Source of the DNA: Geosiphon pyriformis
Taxonomy: Eukaryota; Glomeromycota; Glomeromycetes; Archaeosporales; Geosiphonaceae
Assembly: GCA_016748015.1 (NCBI GenBank)
Contig: JAAOMT010000245.1
Location: forward strand, 19,941-83,940
Reading direction: 5' to 3'
Length of the DNA stretch: 64,000 bases
Positions 37,501-49,253 of this stretch are shown one piece after another. Numbering within the stretch: position 1 is the first letter of the stretch; each line of letters begins with the position of its first letter. Both the position numbers and the translations under genes were made by a program. Under the pieces are notes generated by a model that was not told where the DNA came from, made no database searches, and worked only from the letters and a program-made list of their open reading frames with translations.

Positions 37501-37697
37501 GGTTTTCAGCTGGTGCCCGTGACATCCATTGCTATTTCCAATTCATATTAGGGTTGACTTTTCAAATAATTTTTTGGCTGGTGTGGTCTGTATTTTTTCA
37601 GATTTAGATTTGTCTTTGGGTGGCTTGGTAACCAGTGCTTTTTACCTTCAGTCTGGTACTCCTTTGTCTCTTGTGCTTGGTGATAAGATGTTTTTCA
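34582..37697 (+). pseudogene. LINE ORF2 (endonuclease and RT), copy 3, truncated
   Basis: The endonuclease (34582-35290) has CNVRGINN, FTETKLKGH, GLDSGHLGSGV, LGSDFNENGSHR and MIDYMFISSGL; the final DH motif reads TNHKA, so its Asp is Asn. The linker has FKKKWFKGYDSVF and TRHMESFALDKSHTIRSML. RT (about 36330-37300) has VLSKILSDRIFLACSKFD, VMTDFGLTDRYHVH, GLDQGEVFSLLLW and FVDNMI, so the catalytic pair is DN not DD. Broken by TGA at about 34664, TAA in the conserved GWT block near 35987, TGA near 36178, a one-base deletion near 36480 and TAG near 37295. The Trp hits are G-to-A type. It ends at the junction with copy 4. Confidence 0.85.
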
Positions 37698-39858
37698 AAA
37701 TTAAAAATGCTAAAATTGACAAGTGGTTGTAGTTTAGAGAGTGCTTATTGGACAAATTCTTGAAAAAAGTGGCTAAATTTAATAGTACAAGAAATTGTAA
37801 TAATTTAGATATTATGTAAAAGATTCTAAAGAAGATAATAGTAAGCTTTACTAATAAAATATTTTATAAACTTTGGTTTAGTAATTTAAAATATTCAAAA
37901 AATAGGCAATTATCAAAATTTTTCAAACTGGAATTATTAATGACCAAAATTATAAAAGATTTAGATTTGAATTAAGATCCAAAAACTGATTGTTTTATTA
38001 ATACCTGGATTAACATTAATGAAAAAATCTCTAAATTACACATTATAAATGATAATAGTATAAATTTAAAAGAAATTCTACTTTATCTGTTAAGAATCAA
38101 GAAAAAATATCATAAATTCAAATATCATGAATTCAAGATTGTCCAAGATGATCTTATCAAAAAAGTAATTGATAAGTATATGAAAAATTTTGTTTTAATA
38201 AGAGAAAAATGATCAAAAGCATTTTGGATTGACTATTTCAAAAAGTAGTATTTAATTATTTATAATTAATAATAAGTTAATTTTAGAGCCATATAAAGTT
38301 AGGTTCATGATTAACACAATTATAGAGGGATGAATGAGAAAATGTGTAGTGTCTGGTGCTCTGTTTAATAAATAATCTAATCAATATGCTCTTCTAAATC
38401 ATGTCAATAATGATGCTTTCTTAAAAATAATGTGCAATATTAAGTTTAATGAATTTTTACAAGTTGTTAAGGATTTACTTGATAGAAAAGCCATTGATTT
38501 TTCTGATATCCCTAATGAGCTTTAAAAATATAGTAATGTGCAAGTTTTAAGTGATTTATTGGATATTTTTAATGTGTGTTTAGTGTTAGACACAGTTTTT
38601 ATACAATAAAAAAGTGCTTAGATTTTTATAATATCAAAGTCTTATGAATAAAAGAGAATTTTTATAAATATTAGACCAATAGTCTTGATTAAAACAGTCT
38701 GAAAAATTCTATCTAAGATTTTTTCCAATAAGATTTCTTTAGTCTATAACAATTTTAACATTTTGTATGATAATAATTTTTTAGTTTAAAAGACATATTT
38801 ACTTAAATTCCAATTTTTGCTGTTGGTTTCATTATTAAAGATATATTAAAAAAGAACAGAAAACTGTGGCTAATTTTTTAGAACATACATAAAACATATA
38901 ATTTTGTTGGGTAATGTTTTTTAAAAAACAGTTTGACCAAAATCAAAATATATCCCTGTTTTATTAAATTTTTTAAAAGTATACACAATAATTAAATTAA
39001 CCAAGTGATAACAGATTTTAAGTTTATAAAAGAATATACTATTTATGATAGATTAAATTAAAGTAAGATATTCTTGTTTTTGTTGTGAAAAATCTTTTAT
39101 AACTCTTTGTTTTATAAAGTTAAAAAACATAACAGTTTATATAAATACAAGTTAGATTTAAAATTTTTTACACAAATTGACAAGTGAGATTTTAGGAGTA
39201 ACATAACATCTTTTCTGAAAACAGGAGCTTTCATAAATAACACAATTTGGATTAAGAATAACATAGCTACTACTTAGTACATTCTGAACATAGCTAATAA
39301 ATTTTTTTGAATAAATAATATTTTAATTAATACAAATAAAATAGTTGCTATACCAATTAATCAAAAAATAAAAATCTTTAATTTAGTAATAAATAAATCA
39401 AACATTTTAATAGCTAAAAAAAATAAATTACATAGATACTTAGACATTTTTTTGTTTATAGACAGTCTTTTTAACCAAGTTTTATTAAGATTTATTCAAA
39501 CATTAAGTTTTTCACAAACTTGGTATTAAGAAAAACTGTATCTAATAAGCAGTTTTTATATCTGATGTCTGTTGTTTTACAGTCAATAATTAACTACAGA
39601 TTGCAATTTAGTTATGTTTTAGCAAATATATGTGAAAAATAAAACAGAATATTAAGAAAAAAACTTAAATTCAAGACCAATTTACTTAAAAATTTTTCTA
39701 ATAAAGTCATTGTTTATTCTGAATTATATAGTTAAAAATTATTTAAACAATTACAAACCAAAAATTTTTTGGTAAATTTGGTAGTTTTTGCCAATTTAAA
39801 AAACATTTTTGACAAATTGTTTGAACATAGAGCTATGAATTTACAGACCATCAATTAG
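37698..39858 (+). pseudogene. LINE copy 4, first part (linker and RT), highly decayed
   Basis: It aligns by translation to the linker and RT of copies 1-3: AKIDKWL, then CNNLDIM-KILKKIIVSFTNK near 37800, a residual TMKSIL/LDHL-type block near 38220, FAVGFIIKDILKKNRKLW near 38815, VITDFKFIKEY near 39005, and FINNTIW near 39232 where RT has FVDDI. Nearly every line has stops, with a strong shift to A/T. It continues in FANLKNIFDKLFEHRAMNLQ up to 39858 and is then split by Ty3 element A. The other half is at 60680. Confidence 0.75.
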
Positions 39859-39862
39859 ATGC

Positions 39863-40741
39863 TGTTATAAGTGATTATTTGAGATTTTAAATCAAATAAC
39901 AAACTTATAACTTGGTGCTTAATTAATATATTAATGATGTATATAATTTAATGGTTTTATCAGTCTGAAGGTTTTGGTTATAGTTCTTTGTATAATGGAC
40001 AGAAATAGTAGTTGTTTCTTGAAATTGCAATTTTTGCCCAATTTTTTTTTCAGCTTGGCAGCCAAATTTATTCTGACAATTATGCCTTTCTGATAAGCTA
40101 ATTGTTAATATATATAATTCTACCCTTATTTCTGGGTTTTTTACCAAACTATTCTTGATGTTAATAATTCAGTGCTTTAATCCTTAATCAATTAGTATAC
40201 AACAATAAAATCAAAGAAAAGAAAAGAAATAAAAAAAATAAAATAAAAAAAATAAAAGAAATAAGCCAAGGCAATTTGCAAATTAGTATCCCATCAATAG
40301 TTATAATCAAAAGCTATTGTTCTAGTGTAGTTAAGTATCAATTACTATTAACATAGAGTGTTGATAGTGGAAAGTGAATTTAAGATAGTAAATAATTATT
40401 TATTGATTAGAAAAGTTGCTTAGATTAAATCTAAACTGAGAGGTCTGTCTTTTCTACTTTTAATGCTACCATTATATATACATAATTAAAATTCCTTAAT
40501 TTCTCAATTTTTTATACCAGAAATTCTGGAATTCCTAAAATCCTGCAATTCTTTTGAGAGGAATCCTGGAATTCTAGAATTCTGCAATTTTTCACTCAAG
40601 AATCTTGAAATTTCTGGAATCCTACGATTCTTTTAAGAGAAATCCTGAAATTTCTGGAATCCTGGAATTCCACATTTACTATGTCTACCTCTGATTGGCT
40701 AATTTATATGCTAATATACTTTTTATATTCTATAAGTAACA
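39863..40741 (-). repeat. 3' LTR of element A
   Basis: It begins TGTTATAAG and ends TAAGTAACA on the plus strand, aligning throughout with the other A/B LTRs. It holds AATAACAAACTTATAACTTGG near the inner start, a TATA-like TTATATATACATAATT near 40472, and an array of GAATTCTGG-like units at about 40505-40675. An A-rich polypurine-like stretch (minus-strand AAAATAAGAGAATAA, 40742-40756) adjoins it on the internal side. Confidence 0.85.
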
Positions 40742-41389
40742 TTATTCTCTTATTTTAATATTGAGCTCTATCAAAATTTCCTAAATCTCCTAACTCTACT
40801 TCTCCATTTTTGAGTATTTCTTGAATTTCTTTTTTGAGAATTACTTGTGTTATCTTGTTCAAATTGGGCATTGGTTATTTTTTCCATTTGGTTAACAGTA
40901 ACAGTATTCATTTCTGTGTTGAGTAAAATTTCTGGTCAATCTTAAAATCTAGTATGTATCCAATAAATGGCTCTTGTTTGTGTGGTCAAATTGTTCTTTC
41001 CAATAAATTGTTTTAGTTGTTGCAGTATTGCTGTATCAAATAATTATTTTGTTTTATCCATATATAAATTTTGAATATTCAAGTGTTGTCTCAAATAAAA
41101 GTAACAAAAGTTTCTTGGAAATTGTTGTATCTACTAATTCTAAATTTCTATAGTTAACTCTTAGTATTGAGTAATTTTTGGTTGTGCTTCTATTGCCAAT
41201 TTCACTTTTGTGATTATTTTGTCAACAGTGTTTTCTGTTTTTCTCTGTACTTTATCCTGTGGTCTTTTTCTGGTGGTTGTGTATCTGATAGTTTTTTGAT
41301 TGATTGTGATTTTCATTTCTTGTTGTTGAATTAATTGGAAGAGTTATTGTGCTAATGAGTGAATATTGTCAGTAATTTCTATTTTTTTG

Positions 41390-42720
41390 ATGTCTTTCAT
41401 TACATCTACTCTGTCTTTATATACTCTTTTTATTGTTCAATTTTATGTGTTTGTTTCAATGATTATGATTGGTTCCAGATCTCATGAAATCTCATCTGGT
41501 TAGACTAGTATTTGCTGTACTCTCAGTTGTGGAATATTATTCATAGATAATGATACTGTATGATAATATGGTTTTAGTCAATCACTATGTGCTGCTTTGG
41601 CCAAGATTTTGTTGTTTCATCTTAATTTATAAGCTTCATTTCCTAGAATTTCTTCTATGTAAAATGGTCTATCCCATTTGGAGTCGAATTTTCTACTTCA
41701 TTGTTTTTCTGCTTTGGTACAATGTAAAAGTATTTTGTCTCTAATCTTGAATTCAACTGGTTTATCTGGTAATTAGTTATTATGTTATTCTTTTTGTTTT
41801 TCTTGTAACTTTTGAATATTATTAGCTGCTCTTTGCCTTTTGTTTTCTAGTGTTTCTATTATGTCATATGTTCTTTTCAACAATGTTTCTTGAAAATTAT
41901 CTTCTGTTATTGGTTCAGTTGGATATGTGTTGACTTCTATCTCTACTGGTAATATTGCTGTTCTACTATACACTAATTCAAATGGTGTCACTTGTATAGT
42001 ATCTTGCTTCATTGTCTGATAAGCAAATAATACTAATAGTAAACAAATCCCATTTATCCTGGTTTTTTTGGCTGATCTTGGCAATTGCTTTACACAATGT
42101 TCTATTGAATCTTTCAATTAAGCCATTTGTTTATGGATGATATAATAATGATAATGGTCTTTTAATTCCAAATCTTTGACTTAATTCTGACAATGTTCTA
42201 TTTACAAAGTGAGTTCCTTGATCTAATAGTAATTTTTTTGAACATTCATGTTGACAAATCAAATCTTGATGGACAAATTTGGCAATGAATTCTGCATCTG
42301 TTCTTTGAATGGCTTTTGCTTCTGGCCATTTAGTGAGATAATCCATGACTACTGCAATATATTTGTTGTCTCTGCTAGTGATTGTTAATGGTTTGACTAA
42401 GTCAATTCCAATGTAATCAAATAGTTGTTCTATTCTGATTGGTTTTAATGGTTCAGTCAGTCTTGTTCCTTTTCTTCTTTGACAAGTATTACAATTCTAA
42501 ACATATTGAATGATATCTGAATATATTGATGGCCAATAGTATCTATTTTTGGTTCTTTTTATGGTTGCTTCTTTATGAAAATGTTCTGCTGTTGGGTCTG
42601 AGTGCATATTGAATAGTATTGTCTCTTTTTCTGGTTCTGTAACTACTCTGATTGGTTGATCTGAATTTCTTTTGTTTTTCTGATAAAATATATTTTGATG
42701 GTTAATAAAGTATTTTGATT
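41390..42720 (-). pseudogene. Integrase of element A
   Basis: The N-terminal zinc-binding part ends in CNTCQRRKG. The catalytic core has the first Asp in IGIDLVKPLTI, YLTKWPEAKAIQ, the second Asp in LLLDQGTHFVNRTL and the Glu in TNGLIERFNRTL, so the D-D-E set is still visible. The C-terminal part has TPFELVYSRTAILPVEIEV. A TAA (one step from CAA) precedes the TNG motif, and further stops are present. The family product inserts element cDNA into the genome. Confidence 0.85.
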
Positions 42721-42949
42721 GTTGTTTTATGTTGTTTCGTTTCTTTTGAGATAATTTTTTTTTAAACTGTTAAGTATTTATATAATGTTAAAATTGTTGA
42801 TATTTTTGTGTGTTCATTTTTTGTTATATATTTATGTTTTCAATTTGTTTGGATTTGTTATATTTTTGGGTTAAAATGCTCAGATTTGTTTCATTTATAA
42901 CAAATTATCAGCATTTTTATTTTTTTTTCCCTTTTTATAGTGTACTGTA

Positions 42950-44110
42950 AAAGTATATAGTAAAAGTACTATTTTTCATCTTGCATGTCAATCATCTCCA
43001 AATTCTTGCTTCTGGATTAAAGTCAATCCTTTGTGATCAGTGTGCATCTTAAATTTTTGGCTTAAGTATTTTTTTCATTTCATAACTGCCCAATAGATTG
43101 CTAAGTGTTCTAATATTGGTGTTTTATAATTTTTTTCAGCTGGAGTCAAACCTCAGCTGGTATATGTAACTGGATGTTTTCTTCCATTTGGTTCTCTCTG
43201 AGATAGTACTGCTCCTAATATTTAACCTAACACATATGTGGTGATAATGAATGGCTTACTATGATCTGAATATATCAACACTGGAGCTTAAATAAGCTTT
43301 TTTCTTAAAATGTCAAAAGCTTCTTGCTGAATTTCTGTCCATTTGTATTTTATATTCTTGGTTTGGAAATGGTTAAGTGGCTGAGCTATTTTAGAAAAGT
43401 CTTTAATGAAGTGATGATAATAGCCTGTGAATCCCAAGAATGATTTTAATTTGGTTAAGTTGGTTGGTACCAGAAATTTTTTTACTATCTTTATTTCTCT
43501 GAATTCATTTTGATTCTGTTTTTGCTCATTACATGTTCTAAGAATTTCAGTTCTGTTTTGCTAAAAAAACACTTAGTAGTATTTAACTTTAGTTCTGCTC
43601 ATCGTAGCCTTTCAAATACTTGCTGTAGATAATAGATGTAATTATTGAACATTCTTAAGAATACGTTGGTATTGTCCAAATACATGACTACTAATTTCCA
43701 TAGCAGTCTAGTATATACTATTTCCATTAGCCATTGAAATGTGGCTGGTGCTTTCATTAAGCTGAATGGCATGACTTCAAATTCAAAATTTCCCTCTTTT
43801 GTGGTAAATGCCATTTTCTCTTTGTTGGCTGAATTCATGGCTACTTGCTAGTAGTCACTATCTAAATTCAATGTTGAGAACCATTTCTTTTCTTTGAAAG
43901 CATCAAACAATTTCTGAATTCATGGAGTTGGGTAACTGTCTCCACAAATAACTCTATTGAGTTTTCTATAATCCACACAAAAGTGAATCTTTCCATTCTT
44001 TTTCTAAACTAGTACCACTGGTAATGACCATGGGCTTATTGATGGCTGAATTAGTCTGTTGTCAAGCATCCGATTGATTTCTTGACAAATGATTTCATGG
44101 CTGACTGGTA
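42950..44110 (-). pseudogene. RT and RNase H of element A
   Basis: RT: LIQPSMNPWSLPVVLV near 44040, FCVDYRKLNRV, WFSTLNLDSDY near 43880, MPFSLMKAPATFQWLM near 43770 and MYLDNTNVF near 43680, where the second active-site Asp is Asn. A linker KCFFSKTELKFLEHV leads into RNase H (about 42960-43300), with residual AEKNYKTPILEHLAI-type blocks. There are many stops, and several Trp and Gln positions are hit. Confidence 0.8.
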
Positions 44111-44704
44111 GTATCCAATATGCTCTTTGTTTAATTGGCATTGCATCTCCAGTCTTAATCTAATGCTGGATAATATCAGTTTGGCCAAATTTGTTTTTAC
44201 TTGCAAAGATGTCATTGAAGTTTTTAAGTAACATCTTGAGTTGCATATATTGAAATGAGTCTAAGTTTCCCATGTTTATTTGGTTCAATTGTGCTGATTG
44301 AAACAAGTAGCATTCATTTCATCCATATATTGTCTGTGATGTAATATTCACATATCCACACAGTTGTGGAAAATCCAAAATGGTGCTTGGTGGTTGCTCT
44401 TCAAGTTCCATGCTTAAGTATTCAATGATAATTCTTTTGAGTATTGTAATGACATCTCCTGTTGTATTGTGGATGAGAATTTTGATATGGTTATGATTCT
44501 TGGCTGATATGTAGAAATTAATGAGTCCAATTTCTCTTGATTCACAAATTGTTGCTTCTGTCTCAAAGATCTGGGCTTGGTTCTTCATTTTCCTTTCTAT
44601 TACTAACATGTACTAATCATATGGTGGAATGAAAATTGATTGATGGGTGGAGATAATTTCTTCCTTGTTAACAATTTCTTCCTCTGCCATATTGATTGGT
44701 ACAT

Positions 44705-45777
44705 TGTTACCCAAGTAGAAAAACCAATCCAAAGTTATAAAGAAACATGACCAAAATGTGACATAACACAGAATAATACGCAATAATGTTGGATAACGCG
44801 TTATAATGTTGGATAACATGTTATAATGCAGGATAACACAGAATAGCATGCAATAACATAGGATAACACAGAATAACATGTAATAATGTCAGATAACGTG
44901 TTATAATATAGGATAACTAGCGATAACGTAGAAAAACAAAGCAATAACAGAAACAACAAAGCAATAGCTAGCGATAGCGAGACAATTGAAAGCAATCCTA
45001 TAAAACCAAAAGAATGTATAAAAGCAAGTAGTTGTAGAAGTGAGAAAAGACAGAAAAGAAAAAATAGATATGAACCTCTAAACCAGAAATTAAAATATTC
45101 ATATTCCTTCATTTTTTATTATCTTCCCTATTTCATCTCCTAAAATAAACCAATTATTAAAAGAAATCAGAATCACGAATTCATGTTCTCGAACTTCATG
45201 GAATTTACGTGAATTAACCCTTGTCTCGTACTTCCATTCTAGAACAGATGCTCTTAGCATAACTATCTCGAACCTATTAACGATTTGGACCAATCGCTCT
45301 TGATCATGGCAATTGACAATACTAATTTATCTTTTTTCTTTTTTCTTTTCTTTTCTTTTTCTTTTTTTTTCTTTTTCTGTCTTATTTTTTTGTGGAGCGG
45401 CAACATAGTAAAATTGACTGTCTGGGAATAAACTTCGTGATAGCCTGGTAAAAGAGGGAAGCTTCCCCTAAGTTTTGGATATTAACATTATCTTGTTAGC
45501 TTACCAGAAGGGCAAAAAGACAACGCCAGACCCTAACAACTGTACTCGTTAGCTCGGAGAAGAAAGCTCACATTTATGAAAAACGTTGCAATTGACAAAA
45601 AACAAACTCTCTGCCTTATAACCAAAGAACTCAATGGGTAAAATTCACATCCAGGAATAGACCTTTAGAAACTGATAATCAAGACTAAGCCAACAGAATT
45701 ACACAGAAGACGCATCATCAATAATTGAGAGCACCAAATGTTACCATTTCCCATACCCACCAAGTTTACCTGTAACA
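44705..45777 (+). repeat. Solo LTR, opposite orientation, inserted in element A
   Basis: This 1073-bp unit with TGTTACCC...CTGTAACA ends is flanked by ACAT (44701-44704) and ACGT (45778-45781). Its downstream part matches the family blocks read in plus orientation (GATAGCCTGGTAAAAGAGGG near 45442, TTAGCTTACCAGAAGGGC near 45496, GAGCACCAAATGTTAC near 45729). No internal domain is present, so it is a solo LTR left by recombination. It holds the GGATAAC array (44791-44920) and a C/T-rich tract (about 45330-45380). Confidence 0.85.
44791..44920. repeat. Phased GGATAAC array in the solo LTR
   Basis: GGATAAC (or AGATAAC) occurs at 44791, 44811, 44831, 44861, 44891 and 44911, with intervals of 20, 20, 30, 30 and 20 bp. 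Several units form palindromes: ATAACGCGTTAT and ATAACATGTTAT are perfect 12-bp palindromes and ATAACGTGTTAT is one base off. It sits in the U3-like upstream part of the LTR. Confidence 0.75.
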
Positions 45778-46339
45778 ACGTTTATTCTATTTGTTGATTC
45801 AAATTTACTTATTTCTCTTGCTGTGATTTCTAATTCTTCTCTATTTCCCACTGAAATTAACTGAGCTACTTTAACCAAAGGTAAGAATATTGCCTGTATT
45901 ATCTTTTTATTTGGCTCTATGATATAAGTCTTTTCTGAGTTATTTTGTAGCATTGCAATAATATTTCCTATGTATTCTACATCAATTATCCCTCCTCTAA
46001 TATTGATTTCTTTTTTTGTTAAACTACTTTTAGAGACTAGTTGAATCATTGTTGTTGCTGGGATCTCTAATTCTATTTTTAAATCAATACATGTTTATGA
46101 ATGTGGTTCCAATTTTATGGCTTCTTTTCTGAAATATCTCAGATCAAACTCTGCATCTGTATCATGCACGCATTTTGACATGATATTTTCATCATTATCA
46201 CTGAATTATTTAAGTTCTTGCTTTTTGGTGAGATTGGGGAGTGCAATGTATTGTTCAAAGTTTGAATTTGAGTTTGAGTTATTGTCATTTTGGTTGTTAT
46301 ATTAGATAGAGCTAAAACCAGTGTTTTTGTTGTCATTGT

Positions 46340-47080
46340 TGTTGGAGTTTGAATTGGGATCGAAAATTGATTTCAATTCTGATGCACAGCTGCTGATTGG
46401 TTTTTTTTCTTTGGAGATTGTATAGATCATGTATGGTAGTAGATTGTAAATAAGGTCACAATTATCACAATATTCAAAATTACTGAGAATTAAACAGTGT
46501 TAGTATAGTCTGGTATTTAATTCTTTTAGCCATTGTTTTTGCTCTTCCCTAGTCAGTGCCAATTCCTGGTAATGTTTATAGAATTGCTCTGGGTCTATTG
46601 GCTTTAAGACAATATCTGAGTTTGGGCCCTAGTTAAGTTTTATTGGTTTGAATGAATTGTTTTTGATCACTCTGATCTCTTTGGATATCACTCCTTCGAT
46701 TTTTGTGAGTGCCATTCACCAAATTTTGTTGTTATTGTGTGGGCAACCATCCAGACATTTTACAGTTCTTCTTCAGGTGGCTTTTATTGGTGTTCCTTTT
46801 TTAACCTAGTTACTTATTAGAATCATGTATTGACACAATTTGTCACATGTTTCTCTTCACTCAAGAATGTTATTCCACATTTCTTTATCTAAAAAAGTTT
46901 TTTCACAAGCCAAGCATGGTTTATTATCCCATTTTTCAACTCATTTTGGTCTTCCAAAGTGTTCTAGGATGCATGGACAACAATAAAACTTAGTTGCCAT
47001 TTGGTATTCCTCATTATCACCACAGCATGCATCTATTGACAACAATTTTTTGCTGCAATTAATACATATGAGCTTTGGTC
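46340..47080 (-). other. Cys-rich accessory module of element A
   Basis: It shows CINCSKKLLSIDACC (near 47050), CCPCILEHFGRP, CLACEKTFLDKEMW (near 46915), CDKLCQYMI (near 46835), and later YCDNCDLIYN (near 46455). This is the same order as in C and B, with some Cys lost (the first Cys of the last cluster is not visible). Function unknown. Confidence 0.55.
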
Positions 47081-47479
47081 AGCAATAAGTGGATCATTGT
47101 GGTATAGTATAAGTGTAGGAGTTATAAGTGGTGATGTTGGTGAGTGTTGTTTCTTCTTCCTTCCCTTTTTGTTTTTCCTTATTGCTTTTTTCTCCCTCCC
47201 AAGTTATTGGTTTTTCTTGGTCATTATTATTTACTCAGGCTTGGTTAGAATTCCAGATAAGTTCTTCTTTTTGCTTTCATTTTCCAGTGTTATTCCAAGA
47301 GAGTATCAGTAATAGCTTATTGTGGTCTTGATTGGTCCATAAAACTTGATAAACTTCTCAGATAGGTTTTTTTTCTTTTTTTTTGAACTCGATGAGAGTT
47401 GCTGTTAGTGTGTTGATAAGTTTAAAGTGGCTGGTACACATGTGTGTTGACTATTTTGGTTAATTTGAAGCTTCTGCAT

Positions 47480-48446
47480 GGTCCAGTCAAGCATCACATT
47501 TGTTTTGGACAGCCAATTATTACCAACAAATGCTTAGTATTGGGTGGCTTTTATGACTAATATCATGATGGGTACAATAATGCCATTGACTTTAAAAGAA
47601 AAGTTATCAATTTTGTCTATAGGAGTCTTAGTAGCTCCAATAGCAGTAATGATTTTGGCACTGGCAATGCAATCAACTCAGTGATCTAATTGGTCTATAA
47701 GTTGTTTTGTTATGATACTGCCAGCTGACCTACTATTAAGGATAAGCTTGATAGATTGCTCATCGACTTTGATGTCAGTATATATGGCAGTAATTAGTTT
47801 GGTGTCAAGAGCAGCTCCACTAAATAATAGGATGGGTATAGTGTCCTTAAGTTTGAAAGAAAAAATGGTTGCTAAGAATTCATTGTTGGTAACAGTTGCT
47901 GGTAGTATGTTGCTAATAAGTAATTGTTTTTGGTTGACTTTTGAGTTATTGGATAAGTTGTCTTTTGGGATAACCAAAAGACTTAAATAGTGTTGGAAAT
48001 TCGGGTTTTGAACATGCCCAGTTTCCAAATTCTGAGAACATAATCCTGTTGGTTGGTGAAAGGAGCTGGGGATCAGTTAATAGACAACTATCACTGATTT
48101 CCAGTTCTGAATGACTCTTGATCTGGGATTTCCTGATGTCATATGAGCTGGGTTTGGTGGTAGTGTTTGAAATTGCTGTGATTGATAAATTACTGGTGGC
48201 TGTGGTTGATATATGACTTGTGGCTACTGTTAATAGACTGGAGTTTGATATACAGGTGGTTAATACATTGGTTGTTGCATCAATGGCAGGTAAGTCAATT
48301 GATATGGGGCTGGATTTGATTAAAAACTTGGAGTTTAAAACTGGTAATTGGGGTTTTGATATTAATTTCCTGATCATTGGTTATTTAAATATTGGCAGCA
48401 GTTGATTTGCAAATGTCTTTGTCTACCATAATAGTGGCAAGCATGC
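47480..48446 (-). pseudogene. End of gag (zinc knuckle) and protease of element A
   Basis: The knuckle at about 48400-48440 reads CHYYGRQRHLQINC, with the second Cys changed to Tyr (one G-to-A). Element B is inserted directly upstream of it, at 48447. The protease follows with IKLILNSRSAGSIIT near 47720, where the catalytic Asp is Asn, and a downstream Q-YQAFVGNNWL-like block near 47525. The open stretch is 47678-48377, otherwise with stops. Confidence 0.75.
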
Positions 48447-49253
48447 TGTTACAAGTGATTATTTGGGATCTTAAAACAAATAACAAACCCATAACTTGGT
48501 GCTCAATTGCTAATTCATGTATTAATATCTAAAGGTTTTGGTGTCTGAAGGTTTTTGGTTGAGTCCTTTGTATAATAGACAAAGATTCGATAATTGTTTT
48601 ATCCATTACTTCTTAAAACCACAGTTTCGTCAATTTTTTTCTTGGCATGATGGCCAGCAATTTTCTGGTAAGCTATTTTCAAATCTATGAGTGTTTATCC
48701 TTATTCCTAGGTCTTTTACCAGTGCTATATCCTGATGTCAGTACCTCTGTACATTTTTCTTTTAATTAATTAGTACACAACAATAAAATCAAAAAAGGAA
48801 AATAAAGAAAAAAAAGAAAGAAATAAAATAAATAAAGAAATAAGCCAATGCAATTGCAAGTTAGTATCCCATCAATAGTCATAATTAAGAGCTATTGTTC
48901 CAGTGTGATCAAGTATTAATTACTATTACCATGAAGTATTAATAACAAAGAGTAGATTTAAGATAGTGAATAATTATTTATTAATTAGGAAGGTTACTTA
49001 GATTAAATCTAAACTAAGAGATCTGTTTTTTCTACCTTTAATGCTACTGCTATATATACATAATTGAGATTTTTCAATTCCTTTGAGAAGAATCCTAAAA
49101 TTCTGCAATCCTGTGATTCCTCATATGAGAATTCTAAAATTCCTGAAATTCTGCAATTTCTCTGAGAAAAATTCTGAAATTCCATATTTACTATGCCTAC
49201 TTCTGATTGGCTAATCTATATGCTAATATATTTCTTATATTCTATGAGTAACA
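48447..49253 (-). repeat. 3' LTR of element B
   Basis: An 807-bp repeat from TGTTACAAGTG to TATGAGTAACA that aligns end to end with the 57375-58196 copy, including AATAACAAACCCATAACTTGG, the TATA-like TATATATACATAATT near 49051, and the GAATTC-like array. Confidence 0.9.

Larger units (their letters stand above)
32384..37697 (+). mobile_element. LINE copy 3, 5'-complete and 3'-truncated
   Basis: It opens with the same A-run and inverted repeat as copy 2 (arms 32384-32401 and 32446-32459), then a 5' UTR, ORF1 and ORF2. It stops abruptly near 37697 in the segment between RT and RNase H, with no RNase H, 3' UTR or tail. It then passes into a much more diverged LINE (copy 4). Loss of a 3' end is unusual for LINEs, which normally truncate at the 5' end, so a later deletion or rearrangement is likely. 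Confidence 0.85.
44650..46290 (-). pseudogene. dUTPase domain of element A, split by a solo LTR
   Basis: The acidic Asn/Ser-rich linker (46350-46230) leads to motif 1 DAEFDLRYF (near 46150), motif 2 VSKSSLTKKE (near 46020), motif 3 GGIIDVEYIGNI (near 45985) and motif 4 NKKIIQAIFL (near 45905). The motif 5 position reads EISKFESTNR (near 45800), which is decayed. The frame then runs into the inserted LTR at 45777 and resumes at 44704 with NMAEEEIVNKEE, homologous to element B after its dUTPase. The motif-3 Asp is still present. Confidence 0.75.

Noticed and set aside
44613-45112. Hydrophobic Cys/Leu/Tyr-rich ORFs that could be membrane proteins
   Set aside because: They are translations of the GGATAAC repeat array in the solo LTR; the repeating amino-acid pattern follows the DNA repeat.
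47097-47331. Plus-strand hydrophobic ORFs opposite the element A pol
   Set aside because: They lie antisense to the decayed linker between protease and the Cys module; Phe/Leu-rich by composition only.
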